This document shows positions 6,648 through 14,652 of a DNA stretch of 37,858 bases, one piece after another (within the stretch, counting starts at the first letter, position 1; each line of letters begins with the position of its first letter). This DNA is from a bacterium. Lineage in GTDB: Bacteria > Bacillota > Clostridia > Oscillospirales > Acutalibacteraceae. Both the position numbers and the translations under genes were made by a program. The stretch lies in the NCBI GenBank assembly GCA_020624805.1, contig JAHKVW010000002.1, positions 1 through 37,858 on the forward strand, written 5' to 3'. The notes below the pieces were generated by a model. It did not search any database, was not told where the DNA came from, and saw nothing but the letters and a program-made list of their open reading frames with translations.

Positions 6648-7595
6648 ATGAAAATCGTCCTGACAGACGCGCAAACGGTCGTCGATGAATTGGTGACGAC
6701 AGACTGTCTGAGAGAGTTCGGAGAGATCGTATCCCACGGACTGCTCCGATATGAGGAAGTCGCCGAGGCGATCGCGGACGCGGACATCGTATTATGCAAC
6801 AAAACACTGCTTGACAGCCACACCCTGCGGCTCGCCAAACAACTGAAATATATCGGGATATTCGCGACCGGATACAACAATATCGACGTGGACTACTGCC
6901 GCGCGCACGGGATCACGGTGTGCAACGCGGGATCGTACTCGACTCAGTCGGTCGCGCAGCAGACCTTTGCGCTGATCTTGGCGTATTATAATCAGATCGC
7001 GGCGTATGACCGCTATGTAAAGGACGGCAGATGGAAGCGCAGTCCGACCTTTTCGCCCTTTGTCTATCCGCTCAACGAGCTGATGGGAAAAACGCTGGGC
7101 ATCGTGGGACTGGGCGCGATCGGGCAGGAGGTCGCGGCGATCGCGAATGCCTTCAAAATGCGGGTCATCGGCTACAATCGCAGTGTGAAGAACGTGCCGA
7201 ATGTAGAGCAGGTGAGCTTTGAGAGATTGCTCAGCGAGAGCGATATCGTCAGCGTACACTGTCCGCTCAACGCCGATTCCGAGGATCTGTTCAACAAAGA
7301 CACATTCTCAAAGATGAAAAAGGGCTCGCTCTTTGTCAACACGGCGCGCGGCGGCGTGGTCGTGGAACAGGATCTGTATGAAGCGCTCGAGAGCGAACAC
7401 CTCGGCGGCGCGTGTCTGGACGTTTTGCGTGTGGAGCCGATGGAAGAGGACTGCATGTTGATGGAGGCGAAGAACTGTATCATCACGCCGCATGTCGCAT
7501 GGGCGCCGCTGGAGACCCGTCAAAGGTTGATGGGGATCGTCGCGGATAATATCAGGAACTTTTTGAACGGCACGCCGACCCATGTGGTGAACTGA
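6648..7595 (+). CDS. D-2-hydroxyacid dehydrogenase (glycerate dehydrogenase-like)
   Basis: The product is 315 residues, normal for the family. It is a cytoplasmic NAD(P)-dependent enzyme that interconverts 2-oxoacids and D-2-hydroxyacids. The sequence shows the Rossmann motif GIVGLGAIGQEV near residues 150-161 and the catalytic trio R234 (NTARGG), E263 (RVEP) and H282 (TPHVAW). The NAGSYSTQSVAQQTFALIL block is typical of glycerate/hydroxypyruvate reductase-like members. The exact substrate cannot be read from sequence. A GNAT gene follows 18 bp later, probably in the same transcript. It is not obviously linked to the signalling cluster downstream. Confidence 0.9.
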   Translation: MKIVLTDAQTVVDELVTTDCLREFGEIVSHGLLRYEEVAEAIADADIVLCNKTLLDSHTLRLAKQLKYIGIFATGYNNIDVDYCRAHGITVCNAGSYSTQSVAQQTFALILAYYNQIAAYDRYVKDGRWKRSPTFSPFVYPLNELMGKTLGIVGLGAIGQEVAAIANAFKMRVIGYNRSVKNVPNVEQVSFERLLSESDIVSVHCPLNADSEDLFNKDTFSKMKKGSLFVNTARGGVVVEQDLYEALESEHLGGACLDVLRVEPMEEDCMLMEAKNCIITPHVAWAPLETRQRLMGIVADNIRNFLNGTPTHVVN

Positions 7596-7613
7596 GATGA
7601 TAAGGAGAAACAT

Positions 7614-8081
7614 ATGATCAGAAGAGCGAAGAATGAGGATATCGACCGACTGAACGCACTGTTGTATCAGGTACAGCAGCTGCATGCCGACGGTCGTCCC
7701 GATATCTTTAAAAACGACGCGAAAAAATATACGACAGAAGAACTGAAAGCCATCATCGCCGACGATATGACCCCGATCTTTGTTTACGAAGAGGACGGTT
7801 TGGTTATGGGCTATGCCTTTTGTATCTACCAGATCACGCGGGAGTCGGAGCAGCTGCATCCTCGCAAGGTGCTGTATATCGACGATCTGTGTGTGGACGC
7901 GCCGTATCGCAGAAAGCATATCGGCGAAAAGCTCTATCATTATGTGCTGGACGTCGCAAAAAAGAATGGATGCGACAGCGTGACGCTGAATGTCTGGCGG
8001 GTCAATCCCTCGGCGGAAAAGTTCTATCAGAAAATGGGGATGGAGCCGCTGAAAACAACGATGGAACAACAGCTCGGATGA
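7614..8081 (+). CDS. GNAT-family N-acetyltransferase
   Basis: The product is 155 residues, a usual size for the family. It transfers an acetyl group from acetyl-CoA to an amine on an unknown substrate. The core is the acetyl-CoA binding stretch IDDLCVDAPYRRKHIGEKLY, where RRKHIG fits the R-x-x-x-x-G pyrophosphate loop. It is followed by SVTLNVWRVNPSAEKFYQKM, the typical last strand and helix. The start has an AAGGAG site. It lies 18 bp after the dehydrogenase, probably co-transcribed. No terminator is obvious between this gene and the ECF gene, so readthrough into the cluster is possible. Confidence 0.9.
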   Translation: MIRRAKNEDIDRLNALLYQVQQLHADGRPDIFKNDAKKYTTEELKAIIADDMTPIFVYEEDGLVMGYAFCIYQITRESEQLHPRKVLYIDDLCVDAPYRRKHIGEKLYHYVLDVAKKNGCDSVTLNVWRVNPSAEKFYQKMGMEPLKTTMEQQLG

Positions 8082-8178
8082 TGCGGCTGTGATTACAAGG
8101 TCGGGTGGATATGATGTCATCCGTTCCTGCACGGACAATAGATAAGGTACATTGGTTTGTGAAATTAGGATGAGTGGA

Positions 8179-8688
8179 ATGAACGATCGGAAATTTGAGT
8201 CATTTTATGCGGAATACTACGATAGGGTATTCAAATGTATTCTGAAAAAAACGGGAAATTTTCACGCGGCGGAGGATCTGACGATGGACACCTTCACCGC
8301 CTGTTACAAGCATTTTGACCGTTATGACGAGACCAAGGCGTCGCTGGGCACATGGGTGTTCACGATCGCTTCCAATAAGCTGAAGAACTATTACCGCAGT
8401 GATCAGAGCTTTGCGGAGCTACAGGATTACTCCGCCGTGGATGACGGGATGGAGGACGCCGTGATCGAGGCACAGCATCTCGCCGAGCTGCGCGATGTGC
8501 TTGCAGACGCGCTCGAAACGCTGAACGAGGTACAACAGCAGGTGATCGTGCTGAAATACTTCAAGAACAAGAATTCCAAGGAGATCGCGCAGATCACCGG
8601 ATTGACGTCCGATAATGTGCGCGCGATCGCCTCAAGAACGGTCAAAAAACTCAAGGATTACTTTGATACGCGACAGATCGCGTATTAA
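8179..8688 (+). CDS. ECF-type RNA polymerase sigma factor
   Basis: The product is 169 residues. Region 2 spans about residues 8-75 (YAEYYDRVFKCILKKTGNFH, AEDLTMDTF, GTWVFTIASNKLKNYYR) and region 4 about 108-165 (LNEVQQQVIVLKYFKNKNSK, EIAQITGLTSDNVRAI). The start is uncertain. ATG 8179 has AGGATGAG upstream at a suitable distance. ATG 8170 and TTG 8152 are also in frame. No anti-sigma gene lies next to it. It precedes the NHLM exporter by 41 bp and could direct transcription of the cluster, but no repeated ECF-type promoter was found to prove this. Confidence 0.88.
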   Translation: MNDRKFESFYAEYYDRVFKCILKKTGNFHAAEDLTMDTFTACYKHFDRYDETKASLGTWVFTIASNKLKNYYRSDQSFAELQDYSAVDDGMEDAVIEAQHLAELRDVLADALETLNEVQQQVIVLKYFKNKNSKEIAQITGLTSDNVRAIASRTVKKLKDYFDTRQIAY

Positions 8689-8729
8689 ATGCGGTTGGAC
8701 AGAAAACAGATGGGCGGAACAGGGTAAAG

Positions 8730-10886
8730 ATGAAGGGATTTGTCAAAACACCGACGATATTACAGATGGAAGCGGCTGAATGCGGAGCCGCTTCTCTTGC
8801 TATGCTCATCATGTATTACGGCGGACATGTCCCGATGGAAAAGATCCGCGTCGACGCGGGCGTATCGCGCGACGGCAGTAAGGCGGGCAACCTGATCCGC
8901 GCCGCGAAGAAATACGGAATGGAAGGTCACGGCTACAAAAAAACCTTTGCCGCTTTGATACAAATGCAGCCGCCGTGTATCATCCTGTTGAATTACGGTC
9001 ATTTTGTCGTTTTTGAAGGGACAAAAAAGAACTGCGCCTATCTCAACGATCCCGCGGTCGGTCGAAGAAGATTGACGCTCGAAGAACTCGAGGCGATCTA
9101 CGGCGGCGTGGTACTGACTTTTACTCCGACCGGGGATTTCAAAAAAGAAAAAACAAAAAGCTCGCTGAAAGATCTGTTTGCGCGCGCGGAGGGTTATCGC
9201 AGGGATTATTTCGCGGCGCTGGTTGCGGGTCTGCTGACGGCGGGTGTCTGTGCGGCGATCGTGACGCTGGTCGAGCGGTTCATCACACTGAGAACACTTC
9301 CGCACACGGCGGACGGCCCGGGACAACCGATGTGGATCGGGGAATTGATCTGTGTGCTGCTGATCGTGCTGGAGATCCCGCTCTTATGGCGGCAGAGTAT
9401 GATCCGCACGCGGCTGCGCTATCGGGTGGCGATGCCCTCGGCGCGGCGTTTTGTGACAAAGCTGCTGCGGCTGCCGCTGAGCTTTTATGAACAGCGATAT
9501 CCCGGTGAGCTGGTGCAGAGAACGAATAAGAACAACGCGACCGATAATTTTGTCACCGGCAGAGTGCCGGACGTCATTTTCGGATTGGTCACTTCCGCGG
9601 TCTTTTTCATCATGATGTGCGTCTATCAACCGATCCTCGGACTCATCGCGGCGGTCTTTTTTGTGATCCAGCTCCTCGCGATGGCGATCCTGTCAAAGAA
9701 AGCGGACAGCGCGTCGATCGGTCTGAGCGCGGAGGAAAACCGTATGGCGGGCAAGCTGTATGCGGGACTCAGGATCATCGGTACGCTGAAGGCGTCGGGC
9801 GCCGAACGGGATTATCCCGAAAAAATCAAAAAACAACAGGAAGCGATCAACCGCGCGGAGTATCGACTGATCCGGACACGGCAGCTCACCGGCGCCGCCG
9901 CTTCACTGCTTCGTTATGTTCTGCTGGTCATCCTGATCGTACTGGGCGGCCATATGGTGGCGTGGGATATGATTACGCAGTATATGATGACGCATGGCGA
10001 ATATGTCGCCTTTATGGTGTTGTTTGTCGCGTTCTTTGCGCCGATCGATACCATCGTGCCGATGATCACGCGCGTCGGTATCATCAAAGCGGATATGGAA
10101 TCCGCGAATGATGTGATGCAGTATGAGGATGACGAGATCTATCACACCGGCTCATTCGGCAAGACGCAGAAGCTGGAGGGTGAAATCATCCTCAAGCATA
10201 TCGATTTTGCATACAGCTCACTGGACAAGCCGTTGATCGACGATCTCTCACTGAAGATCGACCCCGGAACGATGGTGGCGATCGTCGGCGCGACCGGCAG
10301 CGGTAAATCGACGATCGCGAAGCTGATCAGCGGGTTGTATCGGCCGCGCAAGGGTGAGATCCTTCTGGACGGGAACGATCTGACAAAGATACCGAAAAGC
10401 GTCATCAACGCGAGTATCGCGACGGTGAGCCAGAACATCACACTGTTTTCGGGCACGGTACGCGACAATATCTCGATGTGGAATTCCAAGATCGCGGATA
10501 CGGATATCGCCAACGCGGCAAAGGACGCTTGTTTATATGATTTTATCCGCAACAAGCCCGATGGCTTTGATACAGTGATCAAGGAAAACGGCGCCAACCT
10601 TTCAGGCGGTCAGCGTCAGCGGATCGAGATCGCCCGCGCGCTGGCGGTCAATCCCTCCATCCTCATCATGGATGAGGCGACAAGCGCGCTTGATCCGATC
10701 ACGGAGGACAGGATCATCAGGAATATTCGTCGGCGCGGGTGTACCTGTGTGATGATCGCGCATCGACTCAGCGCGGTACGCGACAGTGATACCATCGTGG
10801 TGATGGAACACGGAAAGATCGCCCAACGCGGCACGCATGAAAAGCTCGCCGGTATGGAGGGGCCGTATCGTGAGTTGATCCGTTAA
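8730..10886 (+). CDS. NHLM-type peptide exporter with C39 peptidase domain
   Basis: The product is 718 residues. The N-terminal C39 Cys peptidase (about 1-140) has C18 in QMEAAECGAASLAM, a His near residue 91 in YGHFVVFEG and an Asp in LNDP. It would cut the leader from a peptide while exporting it. A membrane domain follows (about 155-450). The nucleotide-binding domain has Walker A GATGSGKS near 520, signature LSGGQ near 622 and Walker B LIMDEATSALD near 645. The layout matches the first ABC protein of NHLM bacteriocin systems. It is followed by the partner ABC gene, and the only evident substrate in reach is the 60-residue peptide at 14047. No HlyD-like adaptor is present. Confidence 0.93.
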   Translation: MKGFVKTPTILQMEAAECGAASLAMLIMYYGGHVPMEKIRVDAGVSRDGSKAGNLIRAAKKYGMEGHGYKKTFAALIQMQPPCIILLNYGHFVVFEGTKKNCAYLNDPAVGRRRLTLEELEAIYGGVVLTFTPTGDFKKEKTKSSLKDLFARAEGYRRDYFAALVAGLLTAGVCAAIVTLVERFITLRTLPHTADGPGQPMWIGELICVLLIVLEIPLLWRQSMIRTRLRYRVAMPSARRFVTKLLRLPLSFYEQRYPGELVQRTNKNNATDNFVTGRVPDVIFGLVTSAVFFIMMCVYQPILGLIAAVFFVIQLLAMAILSKKADSASIGLSAEENRMAGKLYAGLRIIGTLKASGAERDYPEKIKKQQEAINRAEYRLIRTRQLTGAAASLLRYVLLVILIVLGGHMVAWDMITQYMMTHGEYVAFMVLFVAFFAPIDTIVPMITRVGIIKADMESANDVMQYEDDEIYHTGSFGKTQKLEGEIILKHIDFAYSSLDKPLIDDLSLKIDPGTMVAIVGATGSGKSTIAKLISGLYRPRKGEILLDGNDLTKIPKSVINASIATVSQNITLFSGTVRDNISMWNSKIADTDIANAAKDACLYDFIRNKPDGFDTVIKENGANLSGGQRQRIEIARALAVNPSILIMDEATSALDPITEDRIIRNIRRRGCTCVMIAHRLSAVRDSDTIVVMEHGKIAQRGTHEKLAGMEGPYRELIR

Positions 10887-10942
10887 CCGAAATACAGAGC
10901 CGACAGGCGTCGGAATGACAGCGACAGAAAGGAGTGAGCCGA

Positions 10943-13183
10943 ATGGATGATCAAAATCAGATCCGTCTGACAAGCGGACAGGTCTATATTACCGAAAACG
11001 GACAGGACGCGTTCATCGTCCGTTCGGGCGTGCTTCTTATCTATGTCGTGACCTATCAGCGCGGCAATTTCGGTAAAAGAGTGTTTTTATATGAAGCAAA
11101 ACAGGGTGAGGTGATCCCCGGCTTTTGCTACACCGATATGAACTATGAGAACCGTCGCTTTCTCTTTACCTCGCGCGCTGACGCTGTGTTGGGGATCATA
11201 CGGGGCGGTTCGACCAAAAAGCTGAGAAAAGGATTTTTATCCAAGCTGGAGATCGACAGCGCGTACGCGGACAATTTCAATGAGGCGATCACCGACAGCA
11301 TCCGTACCGCGGAAGCAACGAACGAGGCGTTCATCGTCCGTTCCGAGTCCATGCGCGGCGAGATCGAACAGGATATCCTGCAGCTGGTACAGGAGAAGAA
11401 GAAAAAGAAATCCCGCCGGGAGTCGTTTGATCAAAAGCTGTTTATGCCTGCCTGTCGGCTGATCCGCATGAGCATTAACAGCTTAAAACCGCTCGCGAAC
11501 ATCGGTATCATCGTGGCGATGCTGACGGCGGCGCTGCTGTTACAGGTACTGCCGTTCGGTATTTTGAAGCTCAGGGATTTTACAGCATTTGAAGGTGATC
11601 GGGGAGCGGTACCGATGCGGATGATGCCGATGATGCTGTTGATGCTCATGCTGATCGCCGTGATGGGATCGTCCGTGATACGCAGTGTCGGGGAGCTGAT
11701 CGCGGGCAGAGAAGCGTCACGCCTGTCCGATCAGGCACAGCAGCAGGTGATCCGACGGTTCTTCTCCCTGCAATTCCGGTTTTTCAGAGAGCATGAATCC
11801 GCTGAGACCGCCAATATGATGCTGCATGTCAAGCAGGTGGTCGCGAAAGTGCTGACGGGAACACATTCGTTCCTTTTTGCGGTCATCGCGACAGCGGCAT
11901 GCTTTGTGATGTGCCTTTGGTTATCTGTGATGATGACGGTGGCGGGAGCGATATTGCTGGCGGTGTTGATGACGATCTACGTGGTGTTGATGCGCACGGC
12001 GCTGCGATATCGCGAAAAAGCGCTGCGGCATGATAACCGCTCCGGATCATTGATGTACCAGTTCATTACCGGTATCGTCAAGATCCGTCTTTCGGGCGCG
12101 GAGGAAAAGGCGACCCTCGAGTATCTGCGCTCCTTCTCAAAGAAAGAGGACGCCGAAGAGGTGCGCTATCAAAACGTACATTTTTCACATGATGTATTCT
12201 CGATCGCGGTGATCCTGTTTGCGGCGATATTCTGTCTGATCAGCGGTTGGTCGGCTGAGTCGTTCCGACCGGAGCGATGGGCGGCGTTTTTGTGCTCCTT
12301 TACATTGATGGCGTCCTATACCGCACTGGCGACGCGCTCGTTTTTGAGCATCGGAGAGGAATATGATTTTATCCGTAAGTTGTCGGAGGATCTGGATCGA
12401 TACGCTGAGAACACGGCGGATTCCGACCGGACGGCGCCGCCTGTGCTCGACGGAGAGATCGATATCCGCGGATTGCGTTTTTCTTATGATGAAGGAGATC
12501 ACGGGGTATTTGACGGACTGGATCTGCACATCGGCGCGGGCGAGTATGTCGCGATCGTCGGAGAGTCCGGCTGCGGAAAATCGACGCTCTTTAAGTTGTT
12601 GTTGGGATTTGAGAAACCCGATGACGGGGAGATCACCTACAGCGGACAGCCGCTGTCAAAAACCGACCTTTACCTACTGCGCAAGCAGATCGGCGTCGTC
12701 CTGCAGGACGGTAAACTGATCTCGGGCACGATCGAAGAAAATATCGCGGTGACCAAGCCCGACGCGACAAAGCAGGAGCTGCGCAAAGCGATTGCCGCAG
12801 TGGGCTTGGAGAGGGATCTGGACACGATGCCCATGGGTACGCAGACGGTGTTGACCGAGGACTCGGAGATGATCTCCGGCGGTCAGCGGCAAAAGATCCT
12901 GATCGCGCGCGCACTGCTGAACGATCCGAAGCTGTTGTTCTTTGATGAGGCGACCGGCGCGCTGGATAACCTTTCACAAAAGGTGATCACCGATACGCTC
13001 AAAGCGACCGACGCGACCCGCGTGGTGATCGCGCACCGCCTGAGCACGGTCGTCGACTGCGATCGGATCATCGTATTGGGCGGCGGAGGGATCGCCGAGG
13101 AGGGCACCTTTGACGAGCTGATGAAGAGAAAAGGTGTTTTTTATACCATGGCACAGCGCCAGATGCTGGTCACAGATGAATAA
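10943..13183 (+). CDS. NHLM-type ABC transporter, second subunit (no peptidase domain)
   Basis: The product is 746 residues. The N-terminal 160 residues are a non-membrane domain specific to this family (LTSGQVYITENGQDAFIVRS), in place of a peptidase. Membrane helices lie at about 175-420. The nucleotide-binding domain has Walker A GESGCGKS near 539, signature ISGGQRQK near 643 and Walker B LLFFDEATGALD near 665. This is the usual second ABC protein of NHLM systems and probably pairs with the C39-containing subunit. ATG 10943 is chosen because AAAGGAG ends 9 bp upstream. A GTG at 10934 abuts that site. The intergenic stretch 13184-13320 has no clear terminator. Confidence 0.92.
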   Translation: MDDQNQIRLTSGQVYITENGQDAFIVRSGVLLIYVVTYQRGNFGKRVFLYEAKQGEVIPGFCYTDMNYENRRFLFTSRADAVLGIIRGGSTKKLRKGFLSKLEIDSAYADNFNEAITDSIRTAEATNEAFIVRSESMRGEIEQDILQLVQEKKKKKSRRESFDQKLFMPACRLIRMSINSLKPLANIGIIVAMLTAALLLQVLPFGILKLRDFTAFEGDRGAVPMRMMPMMLLMLMLIAVMGSSVIRSVGELIAGREASRLSDQAQQQVIRRFFSLQFRFFREHESAETANMMLHVKQVVAKVLTGTHSFLFAVIATAACFVMCLWLSVMMTVAGAILLAVLMTIYVVLMRTALRYREKALRHDNRSGSLMYQFITGIVKIRLSGAEEKATLEYLRSFSKKEDAEEVRYQNVHFSHDVFSIAVILFAAIFCLISGWSAESFRPERWAAFLCSFTLMASYTALATRSFLSIGEEYDFIRKLSEDLDRYAENTADSDRTAPPVLDGEIDIRGLRFSYDEGDHGVFDGLDLHIGAGEYVAIVGESGCGKSTLFKLLLGFEKPDDGEITYSGQPLSKTDLYLLRKQIGVVLQDGKLISGTIEENIAVTKPDATKQELRKAIAAVGLERDLDTMPMGTQTVLTEDSEMISGGQRQKILIARALLNDPKLLFFDEATGALDNLSQKVITDTLKATDATRVVIAHRLSTVVDCDRIIVLGGGGIAEEGTFDELMKRKGVFYTMAQRQMLVTDE

Positions 13184-13320
13184 ACAGTTCTCAACCGAAT
13201 AAGGGAGAAATACCCTGCTCGGGCATCCGGAAAGAATATTGAAAAAAACTCGGATTCTATGTCACACCATCACTCCCTGCGTGTATATATAGACAGAAAG
13301 ACACAAAGGACGGGATCAAA

Positions 13321-13794
13321 ATGACAAATATGATATGGAAAAAAACAGCGCCCTTCACGGCGGTTGCCGTACCGGTTTTGATCATCGGCGGCGTCCTCGT
13401 GAAAACGATCGGCAAATCCGAAAACATTCTGACGGTTTACACCCGCTGCGCGGTTGTGATCATCGCCGCGATCATCGCATTTGTCTGTATCCGCATATTT
13501 AAAATGGTTCCCGATGACAATATCATCCTGCCGCTGAGGATCGGTTTTTGTATCGCATCCTTTATTGCGATCGGTCAGAATCTTATGTTTATGGCTCGCG
13601 GCTTGTATCGCGCTCTGACGATATACTCTACCGCGGGTATGACCGTGGCGGCGATCGGTATTTTTCTGGTTATCTACGCGATCAATACATGGATCACCGT
13701 CAATGGGATCTGTATTTTTATCGATATACCGTGGGGGCTGATCGCGCCGGTGTTGATCGCCTTAGCAGGGGCAAAGCTGATCACGATTTGGTAA
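13321..13794 (+). CDS. Small polytopic membrane protein, unknown function
   Basis: The product is 157 residues with about five predicted membrane helices (for example AVAVPVLIIGGVLVKTIG, CAVVIIAAIIAFVCIRIF, GMTVAAIGIFLVIYAI). No catalytic motif is seen. An AAAGGA site lies upstream. It stands between the NHLM exporter pair and the peptide gene. Possible roles are immunity to, sensing of, or help in export of the peptide. All are inferred from position only. Confidence 0.75.
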   Translation: MTNMIWKKTAPFTAVAVPVLIIGGVLVKTIGKSENILTVYTRCAVVIIAAIIAFVCIRIFKMVPDDNIILPLRIGFCIASFIAIGQNLMFMARGLYRALTIYSTAGMTVAAIGIFLVIYAINTWITVNGICIFIDIPWGLIAPVLIALAGAKLITIW

Positions 13795-13897
13795 TGATAA
13801 GACGGCTGTAAACGCATCCACACAGAGCCTTCGGTTTTTGGATCGATGAGATACTGATTTTCGGCAAAACGCCGTAAATGAAATCGGTATGATTGCT

Positions 13898-13941
13898 GTC
13901 GGAATACTTTTGATGACGATCAAAAACCCTCGTATTCCGAC
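13898..13941. promoter_or_regulatory. Long two-part hairpin before the peptide promoter
   Basis: GTCGGAATAC (13898-13907) pairs perfectly with GTATTCCGAC (13932-13941). Inside it TTTTGAT (13908-13914) pairs with ATCAAAA (13919-13925). It lies 33 bp before the -35 box of the peptide promoter. It may be a regulator binding site or a stop for transcripts from the exporter genes, although no T-run follows. Confidence 0.5.
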
Positions 13942-13973
13942 GGCGGCATCGATAAATGAATTGCACAAAGCTC

Positions 13974-14002
13974 TTGATAAATGAACAACAGCCATGTATA
14001 AT
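13974..14002 (+). promoter_or_regulatory. Strong promoter of the peptide/STAS/TIR unit
   Basis: TTGATA (13974-13979), 17 bp, TATAAT (13997-14002). Predicted start is near 14009, with an AAGGGTG site before the ATG at 14047. A private strong promoter is usual for precursor peptides, which are needed in excess over the exporter. Confidence 0.8.
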
Positions 14003-14046
14003 AAACTTGTATCTGTCCGATTTGCAGAAAGGACAAGGGTGAAAAC

Positions 14047-14229
14047 ATGAAAAAATTCGAGAAATTTTTAACTAAAATGAAGGACAGTCAGGAGTTCGCT
14101 CCGGATGACAGACTCTCTCGTTTGATCGGCAAATTCGACGAGGAAGAGTTGTCGATGGATGAACTGGACAATATTGCGGCTGCCGCAAAACCTGACTTTT
14201 TCTATCGGAATTCCGAACAGGAAGATTAA
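14047..14229 (+). CDS. Putative exported precursor peptide with triple-Ala leader motif
   Basis: This is a 60-residue acidic peptide. Its leader end, ELSMDELDNIAAA (residues 34-46), fits the double-glycine register position by position: L35 (-12), E39 (-8), L40 (-7), I43 (-4), and Ala at -3 to -1 where GG/GA is usual. Cleavage after A46 would free a 14-residue core, AKPDFFYRNSEQED. The core has no Cys or Thr and only one Ser, so it is a poor target for lanthionine or similar chemistry, and no modifying enzyme lies nearby. The C39 exporter upstream is the natural partner. It may be a secreted signal and not a toxin. STAS and TIR genes follow in the same transcript. Processing is inferred. Confidence 0.75.
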   Translation: MKKFEKFLTKMKDSQEFAPDDRLSRLIGKFDEEELSMDELDNIAAAAKPDFFYRNSEQED

Positions 14230-14238
14230 GAGGATAAC

Positions 14239-14601
14239 ATGATCAGACGTGTAATGAACAACAATGTTCTGGAAATATACGAGGATGAGGCTCTCGTCAT
14301 GTCTTTATCGGAGACGATAAAGGATGGCGGGATGTCTGTGCATATATCGGGCGCGATCAAAAGCACGGTGGCGCATGAACTGGAGGATGAGCTGATGGCG
14401 GCGGTGTCGTTTTGCCGAGCGATCAGCGTCAATATGTCACAGGTCACGTTCATTTCCGGAAACGCGCTGCGCTCACTGCTGACGGTGCAGCGGGTAGCGG
14501 ATGAGTCCGATATATCGCTGGTGATCGAATCCCCGTCCGACGAGGTACTTGCCGTCTTTGACGAAAGCGGCTTTTCGGATCTGTTGGAGATCCGCGGTTG
14601 A
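14239..14601 (+). CDS. STAS-domain protein (anti-anti-sigma-like)
   Basis: The product is 120 residues, with a STAS domain at about 30-118 (VHISGAIKSTVAHELEDEL, VNMSQVTFISGNALRSLL). STAS proteins of the SpoIIAA type bind anti-sigma factors or partners in signalling complexes. Where SpoIIAA has D-S-S-G, with the phosphorylated Ser, this protein reads S-G-N-A, so the usual switch residue appears to be missing. It begins 10 bp after the peptide gene with an AGAGGA site. No anti-sigma kinase gene is in the window. It may be a structural adaptor for the TIR or kinase proteins nearby. Confidence 0.8.
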   Translation: MIRRVMNNNVLEIYEDEALVMSLSETIKDGGMSVHISGAIKSTVAHELEDELMAAVSFCRAISVNMSQVTFISGNALRSLLTVQRVADESDISLVIESPSDEVLAVFDESGFSDLLEIRG

Positions 14602-14652
14602 TTTGACCGAGTCGGATAACACCGCGATGCTATGATTGAGTGAGGAAATGAG

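Noticed and set aside
7308..8138. Minus-strand open frame spanning the dehydrogenase and GNAT genes
   Set aside because: It overlaps two recognised genes on the other strand and has no signals of its own.
13889..13984. 31-residue open frame (MIAVGILLMTIKNPRIPTAA...) before the peptide gene, considered as a second peptide
   Set aside because: No ribosome binding site, it contains the whole hairpin, and its stop overlaps the peptide promoter. No leader motif.
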